64,000 nt of DNA. It comes from Xanthobacteraceae bacterium. GTDB taxonomy: Bacteria > Pseudomonadota > Alphaproteobacteria > Rhizobiales > Xanthobacteraceae. The position numbers and the translations under genes are program-made. Below the pieces are notes generated by a model. It saw nothing but the letters and a program-made list of their open reading frames with translations, made no database searches and was not told where the DNA came from. The stretch spans positions 36,579 through 100,578 of the forward strand of contig JANINJ010000045.1 in the NCBI GenBank assembly GCA_024508855.1, read 5' to 3'. This document shows, piece after piece, positions 10,854-19,388 of the stretch (position 1 is its first letter; the number at the start of each line of letters is the position of its first letter).

Positions 10854-11162
10854 TCATTGGACTCCACGCGCGCGCTGGCGCTCAAGCCACTTGCGCTCGA
10901 TCCAGCCGAGCATCCGTGCGATCGGTTTTTGCAGAATTGGGATGTCCTGGGCGATCAGGATGAGTCCGAGCGGCAACATCCACAGCCCAAGCACCGGCAG
11001 GAAGCTGAAGATGCCGCCGAGCACCAGCAGGATCGCGAGCGGAATACGCACGAGACGCGAGGACGGCTTGCGCACCCATTTAACGAACGCTGCGGCCCGC
11101 GCCGGCAACTTGTTTTCGAACCAGGCTAAGTGCCGGTCTAGTTCTGCTTGATGATCTCTCAC
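10854..11162 (-). CDS. Small conserved-looking inner-membrane protein
   Basis: This 102-residue protein has a basic N-terminal part, two closely spaced hydrophobic segments (LVRIPLAILLVLGGIFSFLP and VLGLWMLPLGLILIAQDIP) and a basic C-terminal tail (IERKWLERQRARGVQ). No named family was recognised. The start is GTG (11160-11162) with AGGAG five bases upstream, but that ribosome binding site lies inside a hairpin (see 11166-11181). It sits between the ParA gene and a solute-binding protein, all on the minus strand. Confidence 0.7.
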   Translation of the reverse strand: MRDHQAELDRHLAWFENKLPARAAAFVKWVRKPSSRLVRIPLAILLVLGGIFSFLPVLGLWMLPLGLILIAQDIPILQKPIARMLGWIERKWLERQRARGVQ

Positions 11163-11165
11163 GCC

Positions 11166-11181
11166 CTCTCCTTGCGGAGAG
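11166..11181 (-). promoter_or_regulatory. Hairpin sequestering a ribosome binding site
   Basis: On the minus strand CTCTCC-GCAA-GGAGAG forms a perfect 6-pair stem closed by a GNRA tetraloop. Its 3' arm contains most of the Shine-Dalgarno sequence of the 102-residue membrane protein, and GTG follows three bases later. This geometry could repress translation until it melts or is bound. Confidence 0.55.
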
Positions 11182-11284
11182 ATATGTTGACCGACAATGA
11201 CGACGTCAGCGCGGCAGGGTGTCGCGCTGAATCACAATTCCGCCATAAAGCAGACCGCGCGCGATGCGTTCGCGGGAATGCCGC

Positions 11285-12484
11285 TTACTTCACGTCGTCC
11301 CAGCTTTTGCCGTTGAAGCGCTGCAACTGCATGAACGTCACGACGCGATAATCCGTAGCGCTGGTATTGATGAGGCTGCCGGGCAGCAACAATCCGAGGC
11401 GGAAATTCTTCAGGCTCGCCGCCTGCTTCATGATGTTCTCGCGCGTGAGGTTATCGCCGCACTGTCGCAGCACCTGCTCGAGCGTCTGCGCCACGGCATA
11501 GCCGGCCGTGGTCAGGACATCATTGGGATCGGTGGAAGGCATGTTGGTTTTCATCCACGCCTTCCACGCCACGATGTCGGGATCGTTCGCCCACTTCGGA
11601 TCGGTCGCATCCTTGATGAAGCCGGCGGTCATGATCCCCACCGATTTGTCGAGACCGGCAGGCTTGAATGTCGCGCCGATCGAGGCCGCACCGAGATGCA
11701 GATAGGTTTCCGGTTTCCATTGCAGGTCCGCCATCTTGCTGATCGCCTGCGCCGCCTGCTTGGCGTAGGAGAACAGAAACAGCGCATCGGCGCCTGAACT
11801 GTGCATCAGCACGATCTGGCTATCGATGGTCGGGTCGGTCGGCTGAAAGCTTTGCGCGCTGACGATCATCTTGTCGGCGTCGGGACCAAGCCCTTCTTTC
11901 AGGCCGTTGAGCAGATCCTTGCCGAAATCGTCGTTCTGATACAGCACCGCGACCTTGGGATGCGCGTTGTGCGAGAGCAGATGCTTTGCATAGAACTTGG
12001 CCTCGTCGCGCAGGTTCGGCTGCCATCCCATGGTCCATGGATAATGCCCCGGATCGTTCAACGCCGACGAGCCCGCCGCCGGAAACAGCTGCGGCACCTT
12101 CTGCTTGTTGAGGTAGGGCCGGATCGCCATGTTGAGCGGCGTGCCGAGCACACCGAAGATCACGGCAACCTCGTCACCTTCCACAAGGGCGCGAACGTTT
12201 TCGACCGCTTTTGGCGGCGAGTAGCCGTCGTCGCGGCTGATGAAATTGATCTTGCGACCGTTGATGCCGCCCTTCTCATCGTTCAACCACTTGAAATACG
12301 CCGCTTCGGTTTTCCCGAGCACACCGTACGCCGAGGCAGGACCGCTATATGCAATGGTCTGCCCGATCTTGATTTCGGTATCGCTGACCCCCGGCCCGTA
12401 TTGCTTTTGAGCCATCGCGGGTTGCACCAGCAGCACCGCCACAGCAATACTCATCATCCCCATGCCGCGAACGAACATCGTCAT
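11285..12484 (-). CDS. ABC transporter substrate-binding protein, branched-chain amino acid type
   Basis: This is a 399-residue periplasmic binding protein of the LivJ/Peripla_BP_6 type. A signal peptide is clear (MTMFVRGMGMMSIAVAVLLVQPAMA, cut before QKQYGPGVSD). The mature part begins with TEIKIGQTIAYSGPAS and contains AVIFGVLGTPLNMAIRPYL and VAVLYQNDDFGKDLLNGLKEGL, all usual for the family. The ATG at 12484 is placed after a GGCGGAGGAA site; ATG 12478 is equally well spaced. No permease or ATPase genes are adjacent, so it is an orphan component. The ligand may be an amino acid or an aromatic or carboxylic compound. Confidence 0.9.
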   Translation of the reverse strand: MTMFVRGMGMMSIAVAVLLVQPAMAQKQYGPGVSDTEIKIGQTIAYSGPASAYGVLGKTEAAYFKWLNDEKGGINGRKINFISRDDGYSPPKAVENVRALVEGDEVAVIFGVLGTPLNMAIRPYLNKQKVPQLFPAAGSSALNDPGHYPWTMGWQPNLRDEAKFYAKHLLSHNAHPKVAVLYQNDDFGKDLLNGLKEGLGPDADKMIVSAQSFQPTDPTIDSQIVLMHSSGADALFLFSYAKQAAQAISKMADLQWKPETYLHLGAASIGATFKPAGLDKSVGIMTAGFIKDATDPKWANDPDIVAWKAWMKTNMPSTDPNDVLTTAGYAVAQTLEQVLRQCGDNLTRENIMKQAASLKNFRLGLLLPGSLINTSATDYRVVTFMQLQRFNGKSWDDVK

Positions 12485-12675
12485 TTCCTCCGCCTCTTTT
12501 TTGTTGGACGGCGAGTGTGGGCTGAAGCTTGCGGCCTTGGCAAGAAGCCGCCGGCGCTGCACGTCGGCGGCAGATGCACCACGGGTGCTTGTTGCATCGC
12601 ACTGCATCGATGCCTCGATGGCTGCAATGACTGCGTTATTCGGCTACGATGGCCCATCCGGATAACGAGGCCTGC

Positions 12676-13017
12676 ATGATCCCTGGCAAAGCGATCGTCC
12701 TGCTGGTGGCAGCATTCGCCAACGCCACCTGGACCGATGCCGATACGGTGGACGTGATGGATCGCGGTCAGGTCGATCTGTCGCCGTTCGCGTGTACCGA
12801 CGTCACGCGCAGCAGTCTCATCAATCGCGTTTGCTACGACGAAGCGAACCGCGTTGCCGTCGTCGAGGTGCGCTCTGCGTATCGGCAGTTCTGTAACATG
12901 CCGAAGGATACGCTCGACGCCCTGCTCGATGCGCCGTCGATGGGGCAATTCTATAATGCGCGGATTCATGCTGCCGCAGGACCGTACGATTGCGCGCCCA
13001 ATCCAGACAGTGGTTGA
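12676..13017 (+). CDS. Exported KTSC-domain protein
   Basis: This 113-residue protein has a short N-terminal hydrophobic segment (IVLLVAAFANATW) that is probably a signal peptide. It is followed by a KTSC-like module: VCYDEANRVAVVEVRSAYRQFCNMP and a final GQFYNARI. KTSC domains are small, of unknown function, and sometimes fused to lysyl-tRNA synthetase-like proteins. Four cysteines in the mature part could form disulfides. ATG 12676 is preferred over 12649 because of an ACGAGG site just upstream. It is divergent from the binding-protein gene. Confidence 0.65.
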   Translation: MIPGKAIVLLVAAFANATWTDADTVDVMDRGQVDLSPFACTDVTRSSLINRVCYDEANRVAVVEVRSAYRQFCNMPKDTLDALLDAPSMGQFYNARIHAAAGPYDCAPNPDSG

Positions 13018-13186
13018 TGTTCGGAGTTGATAAGAAGCCGACGATGTCGACCATCGTTATTCGCGCTTGCTGCCACGATGCAACGCTGTCCCGCCGTGGG
13101 ACAATGAACGCCGTCGCCTTAAAATAAAATCTTAATCAATTTGCTTCCAGCTTGCGCGGTCGCGGAATTTGTTTTGGGAGCGTCCC

Positions 13187-13354
13187 ATGAGAGTATTCGC
13201 GCTGTTCGACCGCTGGACCCGCCACAAGCTCAAACGCGTCGAGGATGGTCCGCCCATTGTCCCGGCTTCCGACGAGGACCGATCCAGCATGGCCGATTTC
13301 GTCCGCCTGCTGATGCAGATCGACCAGGCCGAAAACTCACGCGCGCAGCGCTGA
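13187..13354 (+). CDS. Small hypothetical protein
   Basis: This 55-residue protein (MRVFALFDRWTRHKLKRVED...) is basic at the start and acidic later (DEDRSSMADFVRLLMQIDQAENS), and it could form two short helices. The ATG at 13187 follows a GGGAGCG ribosome binding site. No family was recognised. It is probably real because of the binding site and normal codon use, but it is short. Confidence 0.5.
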   Translation: MRVFALFDRWTRHKLKRVEDGPPIVPASDEDRSSMADFVRLLMQIDQAENSRAQR

Positions 13355-13389
13355 CCGGAAGCTGACGCTCGAAGTCAGAATCCTAGAGG

Positions 13390-13545
13390 TCAGAATCCCA
13401 ACTGCCAGACGGCCAGGACGACGAGCAGTGTAGCCGCGCCGCTCAGGATCCATCCGGTCGCGTAGTTGGCTTCCTCGTGCACCGTGCCCCGCATGTCGTC
13501 CGCAGGCAGCCCATGCGCGTGCCGCCAAAGGTGAAAGTCGGCCAT
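13390..13545 (-). CDS. Small single-pass membrane protein
   Basis: This is a 51-residue protein with a hydrophilic His-rich start (MADFHLWRHAHGLPADDM) and one C-terminal membrane segment (WILSGAATLLVVLAVWQLGF). The ATG at 13545 has a GGAGG ribosome binding site, while an upstream in-frame ATG at 13578 does not. The function is unknown. It converges with the 55-residue gene. Confidence 0.5.
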   Translation of the reverse strand: MADFHLWRHAHGLPADDMRGTVHEEANYATGWILSGAATLLVVLAVWQLGF

Positions 13546-13660
13546 CGTAGCCTCCATTCGATATGCCGATGGAGTCAATCCGCACCGAGGCGAAGAGTTC
13601 CACGCAATCGCGCAGGCTTAAAGGGTGCGGAAAAGAGCCGGCTCGGGGTTTCGGCCGGGC

Positions 13661-13737
13661 TGGTACAGTTGGGTGGGCTCGAACCACCGACCTCCTGTTC
13701 CACAGACAGGCGCTCTAACCAACTGAGCTACAACTGC
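13661..13737 (-). tRNA. tRNA-His (anticodon GTG)
   Basis: The 77 bases fold as a tRNA with encoded CCA, D arm (GCTCAGTTGGTTAGAGC) and T arm (GGTGG-TTCGAGC-CCACC). The anticodon loop CTGTGGA carries GTG. The discriminator is A73 and no G is encoded at position -1. Both depart from most bacteria but are the known alphaproteobacterial state. Confidence 0.96.
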
Positions 13738-13843
13738 ATCCGATAGCGCCGCTCGAGGGGCGCGAACGGGGCGGAAACTAGGTGCAACGGCCCGCTTTGG
13801 CAAGCCGGGAAACGACGCAATTTCGGCCCTGTCAGCCGAAATG

Positions 13844-13867
13844 AAAAGTCCGGGCAACCGCCCGGAC
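13844..13867 (-). terminator. Intrinsic terminator of the first phasin gene
   Basis: On the minus strand GTCCGGGC pairs with GCCCGGAC around GGTT and is followed by TTTT. It sits about 30 bases after the phasin stop. Confidence 0.88.
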
Positions 13868-13897
13868 CTTCCTTGGATGGCTCTCCGGGAAGCCCGA

Positions 13898-14332
13898 TCA
13901 GGCTGCCGGCTTGAACACCTTGGAGGCGTTGGTCTTGAGCGGCTCGGCGGTCTCGGTCGCGATCTTGCGGGACAGTTCGGCCAGCTCCTGGAGCTGGCTG
14001 GTGAAGGTCTCGAACTGCTTGCGGGTATGGTTGCCCCAGATGTCCACCGCCTGCGACAGTGATTTCACGCCGACCAGTTCGTGAACGAAATCGAGATGGG
14101 CATAGGTGTTGGCCTGGAGGAAGGTCAGCAGCTTGGTCGAATACTCGCTGGCGCCCTTGGACGCTGCGCCGAAGGCGGCTTCGACGGCGCTGTTGTTGCT
14201 CTCGGCGACGTCCTTGAACTTGGCATATTGCTCGCGGGCCTGCTCGACGCCCTTCTCGGCGAAGGCTCGAACCTGCTCGGGAACTTCAAACGGAACGACA
14301 GATGCGGAAAACGGGTCGGTGGAGTTGACCAT
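13898..14332 (-). CDS. Phasin family protein
   Basis: This 144-residue, mostly helical amphipathic protein has the phasin_2 signature: PEQVRAFAEKGVEQAREQYAKFKDVAE, then AFGAASKGASEYSTKLLTFLQANTYAHLDFVHELVGVKS, then QFETFTSQLQELAELSRKIATE. Phasins coat polyhydroxyalkanoate granules and control their size. ATG 14332 is chosen because of AAGGACG upstream, while a longer frame to 14437 has no such site. A second phasin gene lies upstream on the same strand. Confidence 0.9.
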   Translation of the reverse strand: MVNSTDPFSASVVPFEVPEQVRAFAEKGVEQAREQYAKFKDVAESNNSAVEAAFGAASKGASEYSTKLLTFLQANTYAHLDFVHELVGVKSLSQAVDIWGNHTRKQFETFTSQLQELAELSRKIATETAEPLKTNASKVFKPAA

Positions 14333-14588
14333 GGCAGCGTCCTTATATGTCGGGGGTTGAAATCGGCACCGTCTGTTGGCGATCGACTGGCTGTTGGCAG
14401 GTCGCCACGCGGGACAGCAAGCGCCATTGTTAGACACGGCTATCCTGTGCCCCTAACATGTCAGAATTGTGCAGCGCAAAAGAATTTTCTGTTGCAGGGC
14501 AGGATGCGAAACACGGGATCACGCCCCCGCAGAACGGCACAATTTTACCGTTCGCTCCTTGCTAAGCTTCGCGCAACGACCTGCCAGC

Positions 14589-14972
14589 CTAACCTTTCGG
14601 GCGGGCCGCATCCATCGCCGCCCGGCTGACCAACTGGCCCATCTCGCTGGCCTGTTCGCTCAGGGTGCGCATCTGGGTCTGCACATAATCGCTGTGCAGC
14701 CGCATCACCTCGGTGAAATCCTTGGCTTTCAACAGGCTCTCGGCATAGTCGAGCGACGACGTCACGTTCTTTTCGGCGAATGAAATGAGCTTGCCGCTGA
14801 TGTCCCTGGCGCCGTCCTTCATCGCGGCATTGCGTTGCTCGATCGAACTGGCCGCCTGCTGGGTGTTGCTGACGAAGGTCTCGAACGCCTTGCGGGCCTG
14901 TTCAAAACTGGCCTCAGCCATCGACCGCATGTCCTTCGGAATCTCGAAACGATCTCGCCCGTTCTGGTCCAT
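14589..14972 (-). CDS. Phasin family protein, second copy
   Basis: The 127-residue protein is helical and shares the phasin pattern with its neighbour: MAEASFEQARKAFETFVSNT, GKLISFAEKNVTSSLDYAESLLKAKDFTEVMRLHSDYVQTQM. An AGGAGG site precedes the ATG at 14972. The two genes are about 250 bp apart and diverged, so this is an old duplication rather than a recent one. The expected role is on storage granules, but no polyhydroxyalkanoate synthase gene is in the window. Confidence 0.88.
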   Translation of the reverse strand: MDQNGRDRFEIPKDMRSMAEASFEQARKAFETFVSNTQQAASSIEQRNAAMKDGARDISGKLISFAEKNVTSSLDYAESLLKAKDFTEVMRLHSDYVQTQMRTLSEQASEMGQLVSRAAMDAARPKG

Positions 14973-15220
14973 TCTCGCCTCCTGCCTCGGTCACGGGACA
15001 CTTCGCCCCGTTCTGCCGCTTCACTGTGTCAACACGGCGCGGCGCGTCCGGGTCCCCACGTCGCCAAATTAACGCTATTGCGGCTTTCATTCGCCGCGCT
15101 TCGTTCCGGCCGTGGACCCGATGGCGACTGGAGGCGATACTAACGAAATATTAAGCCTGTTGACGATTGGACGCTGCCAGTCAACGCCACGCTATCCGGA
15201 CACATGGCCAAATCGATTCG

Positions 15221-18200
15221 ATGAACAACACTGAATTCCAGTTGCGAGGGGTGAGCGATCAAAGGCTGGCGGTGCACGCCACCAGCCCGCTGCCCGCGTG
15301 GCTGTGGTCGACCGACGGCGCCCATGTGCTGTGGGCCAATCCGGTCGGGGCCGTCGCGCTCGGCGCGACCGATAGCGCGGCGCTGGCCGAGAAGACCTTC
15401 GGGCCCGCCGATCAGCACCGGCGGCAGGTGATGCATCTCGACGGACAATTGCTGCCGACCGGCGCCATCCGGCTGGAGCGGTTGCGCGGCTTCGGCGCCC
15501 TGATCGGCAATCTTGTCACCTGCGCCTGCGCGCGCCTGGAATTCGCCGACGGCACCACCGGCATCCTGATCGCCGCGGTCACACCGGTGGCGCACACGCT
15601 GCCGCTCGCCGAACGGCTGAAGCGTCTCGTCGAACATCTCGACGCGCCGGTTGCGGCTTTCGCAGCCGATGGTACCTTCGTCAGCGCAAGCGCGGCGGCA
15701 CGGCCCCTCCTCGGCTTTCGCAATCTCTCCGATGCAGGCCTCGATCATGTGCGCAGCGAAGCGCTGCGTGACGGCCGCTTCGAAGCGCCGATCGAGGTCG
15801 GCAAGATGGTGTTGCAACGGGTCGGCAGTGGCAGTGACGCCGGACTGGTGGCGCTGATCACGCCGGACGCCGACCTGGACATGCCGTTTGCGCGGCACGA
15901 TGCGGTGGCGGAAAATGCGATCGAGACGCAAGCCACGTTAGCGCGAAACCAATCCGTGGAAGCGACCGGACATATTCCCGTCGAACCTTTGCCCGAGCCG
16001 TCGCCGCCAGCGACGTACGAAACCGTGCACGACGCATCCAGTGATGCCGCAGGCGAGCCGGAAGCGCTGCCCGAATCCGTACTGTTCAATCCGTTCGACG
16101 AAACGACCGCGCAGGAAACATCTGCTGAGGTGGAAGCGATTGCAGACGTGGACGAAGCGCACCCTGCTCCAACAGCAACTGAGCACCCGGCAGCGCCCGC
16201 ATCGCACTCCGCCGAGCCTCCACCCGAAATGCAAGCCATCGCGCCATCGCCGGAGCATGTCGCCATCCGCCCTGCGCGACGCCCGCTACGCTTCACCTGG
16301 CAGATGGATGCCGAAGGCCATTTCCTGCTCGGCTCCGACGAATTCACGCGGCTGATCGGATTGCGGACCGCCACCGCATTCGGACGTCCGTGGCACGATC
16401 TCGTCGCGGCATTCGATCTCGATCCGGAAGGTCTCGTCGCCAGGGCCGTGGCCACGCACAACACCTGGAGCGGCATCACGCTGCACTGGCCGGTCGATGG
16501 CGCGGGCTCGCGGCTGCCGGTGGAATTGTCGGGGCTGCCGATCTACGACCGCGAGCAGAATTTTGTGGGTTATCGCGGCTTTGGCGTCTGCCGCGATCTC
16601 GATGCGCTGGCGCAGCTCGCGGCGCAACGTCACTATGATCTGTCGAGCGAACCTCCGTCGCCGCGCCCGCTCGCCGCCGACGTCCCGCATGGCCGCGACG
16701 ATCATGCCGCTCCACCTTCACCGCCAACCCCTTCGGACCGTCCCGTGGAAACGCCCAATCTGGATACGCCACAAAACGTCGTGCATCTGCGGCCCAACAG
16801 CGATCTCAAATCGCCGTCGCTGACGCCGGTGGAAAACAGCGCCTTCAACGAACTCGCGCGGCAACTATCCGAGCGCCTCGAACTCGACAACGCCGCCGCT
16901 GCCGAAACCGCGGCCGGCGACGCGAAGCCGGAAGAGCGCGACGAACGGTTCGACTGGCTCTCGGTCGAGGAAACCGCCGCGCATGGCAACAGCAGCCGCG
17001 ACAAGACGCTGCTCGATATCCTGCCGGCCGGCATCCTGATCTACCGGCTCGAGCAATTGCTCTATGCCAACGACGCCTTCGTCTCGCGCATGGGATTCTC
17101 CAGCCTGCACGCCCTGCGCGTCGCCGGTGGCCTCGATGCGATCTACATCGCACCGCATTCCGATTCCGCCGGCACGACACCCGAACAGGGCACGCCGGTT
17201 ACCATCAGCGCGAAAGACTCTGCGGCGCATGCCGACGCGCGGCTGCTGACGATCGAATGGGACGGCGAAACCGCATTGGCATTGATCGTCAGCGCGGACG
17301 CGGTTTCCGGCGTCGCACCGCAGGCTCCATCGGTTGCTCCCGCCTCCGCCGTCGGCCAGGTAAATGCCGAAGAACTTGGCGCCATTCTCGACACCACCGC
17401 CGAAGGCATCGTGATGTTCGATGGCGAGGGCAAGATCAGCGCCTGCAACCGCAGCGCGGAAGCGCTATTCGGCTATGACGGCCCTGAACTGGTTCAGCGC
17501 GGCCTCGGCGAATTGTTCGCGCCGGAAAGTCAGCGTGGCGTGCTGGATTATCTCGCTACGATCAACAGCGCCGGCGTCGCCAGCCTACTCGACCAGGGCC
17601 GTGAAGTGCTGGGCCGCGTGCGCGAAGGCGGCTTCATTCCGTTGTCGATGACCATGGGACGCGCCGGCGCCGACAGCCCGAATTTCTTCGCGGTATTCCG
17701 CGATCTGTCGCAGACCAAGAAAACCGAGACCGAACTCCTGCACGCGCAGCGGCAATCGGAGCGCGGCATGGCGGCGAAGGCCAACGTGCTCGCCCGCGTC
17801 AGCCACGAAATCCGCACCCCGCTGAACGCCATCATCGGCTTTGCCGAGGTGATGATCGAAGAGCGCTTCGGACCGCTCGGCAGCGAACGCTATGCCGATT
17901 ACCTCAAGGACATCCGCGCCTCCGGCGAGCGCGTCATCGCCATCGTCGACGAGATGCTCGATCTCTCCCGCATCGAAACCGGCAAGCTCGACCTCGCCTT
18001 CGCCAACCAGAACCTCAACGATCTGGTCGAGCAATGCGTCGCGGTGCTGCAGCCGCGTGCCAATCGCGAACGCATCATCATCCGCACCTCGCTGGCCCAC
18101 ACGCTGCCGCCGGTGGTCGCCGATGCCCGCGCGCTGCGCCAGATCGCGCTCAACCTGATCGGCAGTTCGATCCACCTCGCCAATGCCGGCGGTCAGGTCA

Positions 18201-18469
18201 TCGTCTCGACGGCGCTGTCGGATTCCGGCGACGTGGTGCTGCGCGTGCGCGACACCGGCCACGGGCTGAACGACAGCGAACTCGCCGCCGCGCTGGAGCC
18301 GTTCGGCGGCCCGCGGCCGCCGGAACAGACCCCGGACCATTCCGGCATGAGCCTGTCGCTGGCAAAGGCGTTGGTCGAAGCCAACCGCGCCCGCTTCCAG
18401 ATCAAGAGCGCGCCGCATTCCGGCACGCTGATCGAGATCACGTTCGCGCAGGTCACGGCGCAAGCATAA
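15221..18469 (+). CDS. PdhS-like cytoplasmic PAS sensor histidine kinase
   Basis: This is a 1082-residue protein with no membrane segments. An N-terminal PAS-like region is followed by a Pro/Ala/Glu-rich linker (about 250-370), further PAS-like segments (about 370-480, and 725-830 with GAILDTTAEGIVMFDGEGKI), then HisKA with phosphoacceptor H862 in RVSHEIRTPLN and a HATPase_c domain. The HisKA neighbourhood (GFAEVMIEERFGPLGSERY) is that of the PleC/DivJ/PdhS kinases that signal to DivK. The ATP-binding domain is degenerate: the N box has S982 where Asn is expected, and the G2 box reads GMSLS (1042-1046) rather than GLGLS. The G1 box DTGHG (from D1011) is intact. It may act mainly as a phosphatase or scaffold. 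Confidence 0.85.
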   Translation: MNNTEFQLRGVSDQRLAVHATSPLPAWLWSTDGAHVLWANPVGAVALGATDSAALAEKTFGPADQHRRQVMHLDGQLLPTGAIRLERLRGFGALIGNLVTCACARLEFADGTTGILIAAVTPVAHTLPLAERLKRLVEHLDAPVAAFAADGTFVSASAAARPLLGFRNLSDAGLDHVRSEALRDGRFEAPIEVGKMVLQRVGSGSDAGLVALITPDADLDMPFARHDAVAENAIETQATLARNQSVEATGHIPVEPLPEPSPPATYETVHDASSDAAGEPEALPESVLFNPFDETTAQETSAEVEAIADVDEAHPAPTATEHPAAPASHSAEPPPEMQAIAPSPEHVAIRPARRPLRFTWQMDAEGHFLLGSDEFTRLIGLRTATAFGRPWHDLVAAFDLDPEGLVARAVATHNTWSGITLHWPVDGAGSRLPVELSGLPIYDREQNFVGYRGFGVCRDLDALAQLAAQRHYDLSSEPPSPRPLAADVPHGRDDHAAPPSPPTPSDRPVETPNLDTPQNVVHLRPNSDLKSPSLTPVENSAFNELARQLSERLELDNAAAAETAAGDAKPEERDERFDWLSVEETAAHGNSSRDKTLLDILPAGILIYRLEQLLYANDAFVSRMGFSSLHALRVAGGLDAIYIAPHSDSAGTTPEQGTPVTISAKDSAAHADARLLTIEWDGETALALIVSADAVSGVAPQAPSVAPASAVGQVNAEELGAILDTTAEGIVMFDGEGKISACNRSAEALFGYDGPELVQRGLGELFAPESQRGVLDYLATINSAGVASLLDQGREVLGRVREGGFIPLSMTMGRAGADSPNFFAVFRDLSQTKKTETELLHAQRQSERGMAAKANVLARVSHEIRTPLNAIIGFAEVMIEERFGPLGSERYADYLKDIRASGERVIAIVDEMLDLSRIETGKLDLAFANQNLNDLVEQCVAVLQPRANRERIIIRTSLAHTLPPVVADARALRQIALNLIGSSIHLANAGGQVIVSTALSDSGDVVLRVRDTGHGLNDSELAAALEPFGGPRPPEQTPDHSGMSLSLAKALVEANRARFQIKSAPHSGTLIEITFAQVTAQA

Positions 18470-18597
18470 CGTTCGCAGGCGCAGTGAGCGCGGCGACAAT
18501 CACCGGGTTCCGGGTTCCTGCGACATGACGACCCGGCGTGCTGGCCTCCGATCCGTGCGCGTCGTATAATCGTCGGGCAAGGATCAACGGAGCACGG

Positions 18598-19206
18598 ATG
18601 TCGACGTTCTCAGGCAAATGCGGTCTCGCGGTCGTCGTGACGGTGTTGTGCCTGAGCGGGACCACCGCGCACGCCCAATCCGAACCGGTGCGATACTGGA
18701 TCCCGTTCGGGCCGTTCGGTTTCGGTGGCGGCACGGCCGAAACAACGAGCATGGCGACATACGGCGACGTTCCGGATTTCAACTTCGGGGACGCCAACAA
18801 GGATGGATTTGTCTTCAGAAGTTACACCGTTCCGGTCAGTGCACTGACGACTGGTTTCGGGTGGAATAACCTCGGCGGCGCGACCGCGTTCAGCAGCCTC
18901 GATTCGCTGTCCTATGAACGCACGCAGTATGGCTACAGCTTCAAAGGCGCCGGCGACCTGCCGATGACGGTGTTCGGTGGGGTCGACACCCTGAAATACA
19001 ACCGGGACGCCTTCAGCGCCATTACGTCCTTCAGTCCCAACACCGCCGCCGCAGCCGCTTACAACGTCCATGCGGGCGTTGAGGTGCGGCCGACATCGAA
19101 CATGAGTCTATCGATCTCGGCCGGCTTCACGCAGCAGCAAACCGGCCTCGCCGACGGCGCTATCAGTTCGTCCCTGTTGCCCAGAGAACTCGGCGGACTG
19201 CGTTAG
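18598..19206 (+). CDS. Exported protein of unknown function
   Basis: The 202-residue protein has a signal peptide (MSTFSGKCGLAVVVTVLCLSGTTAHA, cut before QSEPVRYW). The mature part is rich in Gly, Ser, Thr and aromatic residues with alternating strand-like stretches (YGYSFKGAGDLPMTVFGGVDTLKY, AGVEVRPTSNMSLSISAGF). This suggests a small beta-rich surface or outer-membrane protein. No family was recognised. The ATG at 18598 follows GGAG. It is downstream of the kinase gene on the same strand, but 128 bp away. Confidence 0.6.
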   Translation: MSTFSGKCGLAVVVTVLCLSGTTAHAQSEPVRYWIPFGPFGFGGGTAETTSMATYGDVPDFNFGDANKDGFVFRSYTVPVSALTTGFGWNNLGGATAFSSLDSLSYERTQYGYSFKGAGDLPMTVFGGVDTLKYNRDAFSAITSFSPNTAAAAAYNVHAGVEVRPTSNMSLSISAGFTQQQTGLADGAISSSLLPRELGGLR

Positions 19207-19235
19207 TTTGCACGCAGAGTAGCAGCCCGGACAGC

Positions 19236-19356
19236 GTCGTCCCTGCGCAGGCAGGGACCCATACGCCGCAGCGGTTCGGCTCAATCACCCAAAGCCGACG
19301 TCATTGTATAACAAGCAACGTCAGGGATTATGGGTCCCTGCCTGCGCAGGGACGAC
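19236..19356. repeat. 121-bp element with perfect 28-bp inverted ends
   Basis: The arm at 19236-19263 (beginning GTCGTCCCTGCGCAGG, ending GGGACCCATA) is the exact reverse complement of 19329-19356, and each arm also contains an internal CCCTGC...GCAGGG palindrome. The centre (65 bp) has no ORF. This looks like a non-autonomous palindromic (REP/MITE-like) element of the kind I recall from Bradyrhizobium and relatives. It lies between convergent genes and could also end transcription in both directions. Confidence 0.75.
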
Positions 19357-19388
19357 CCGCTGGGTGGGAAGACGTTTGCGATCGCGGC

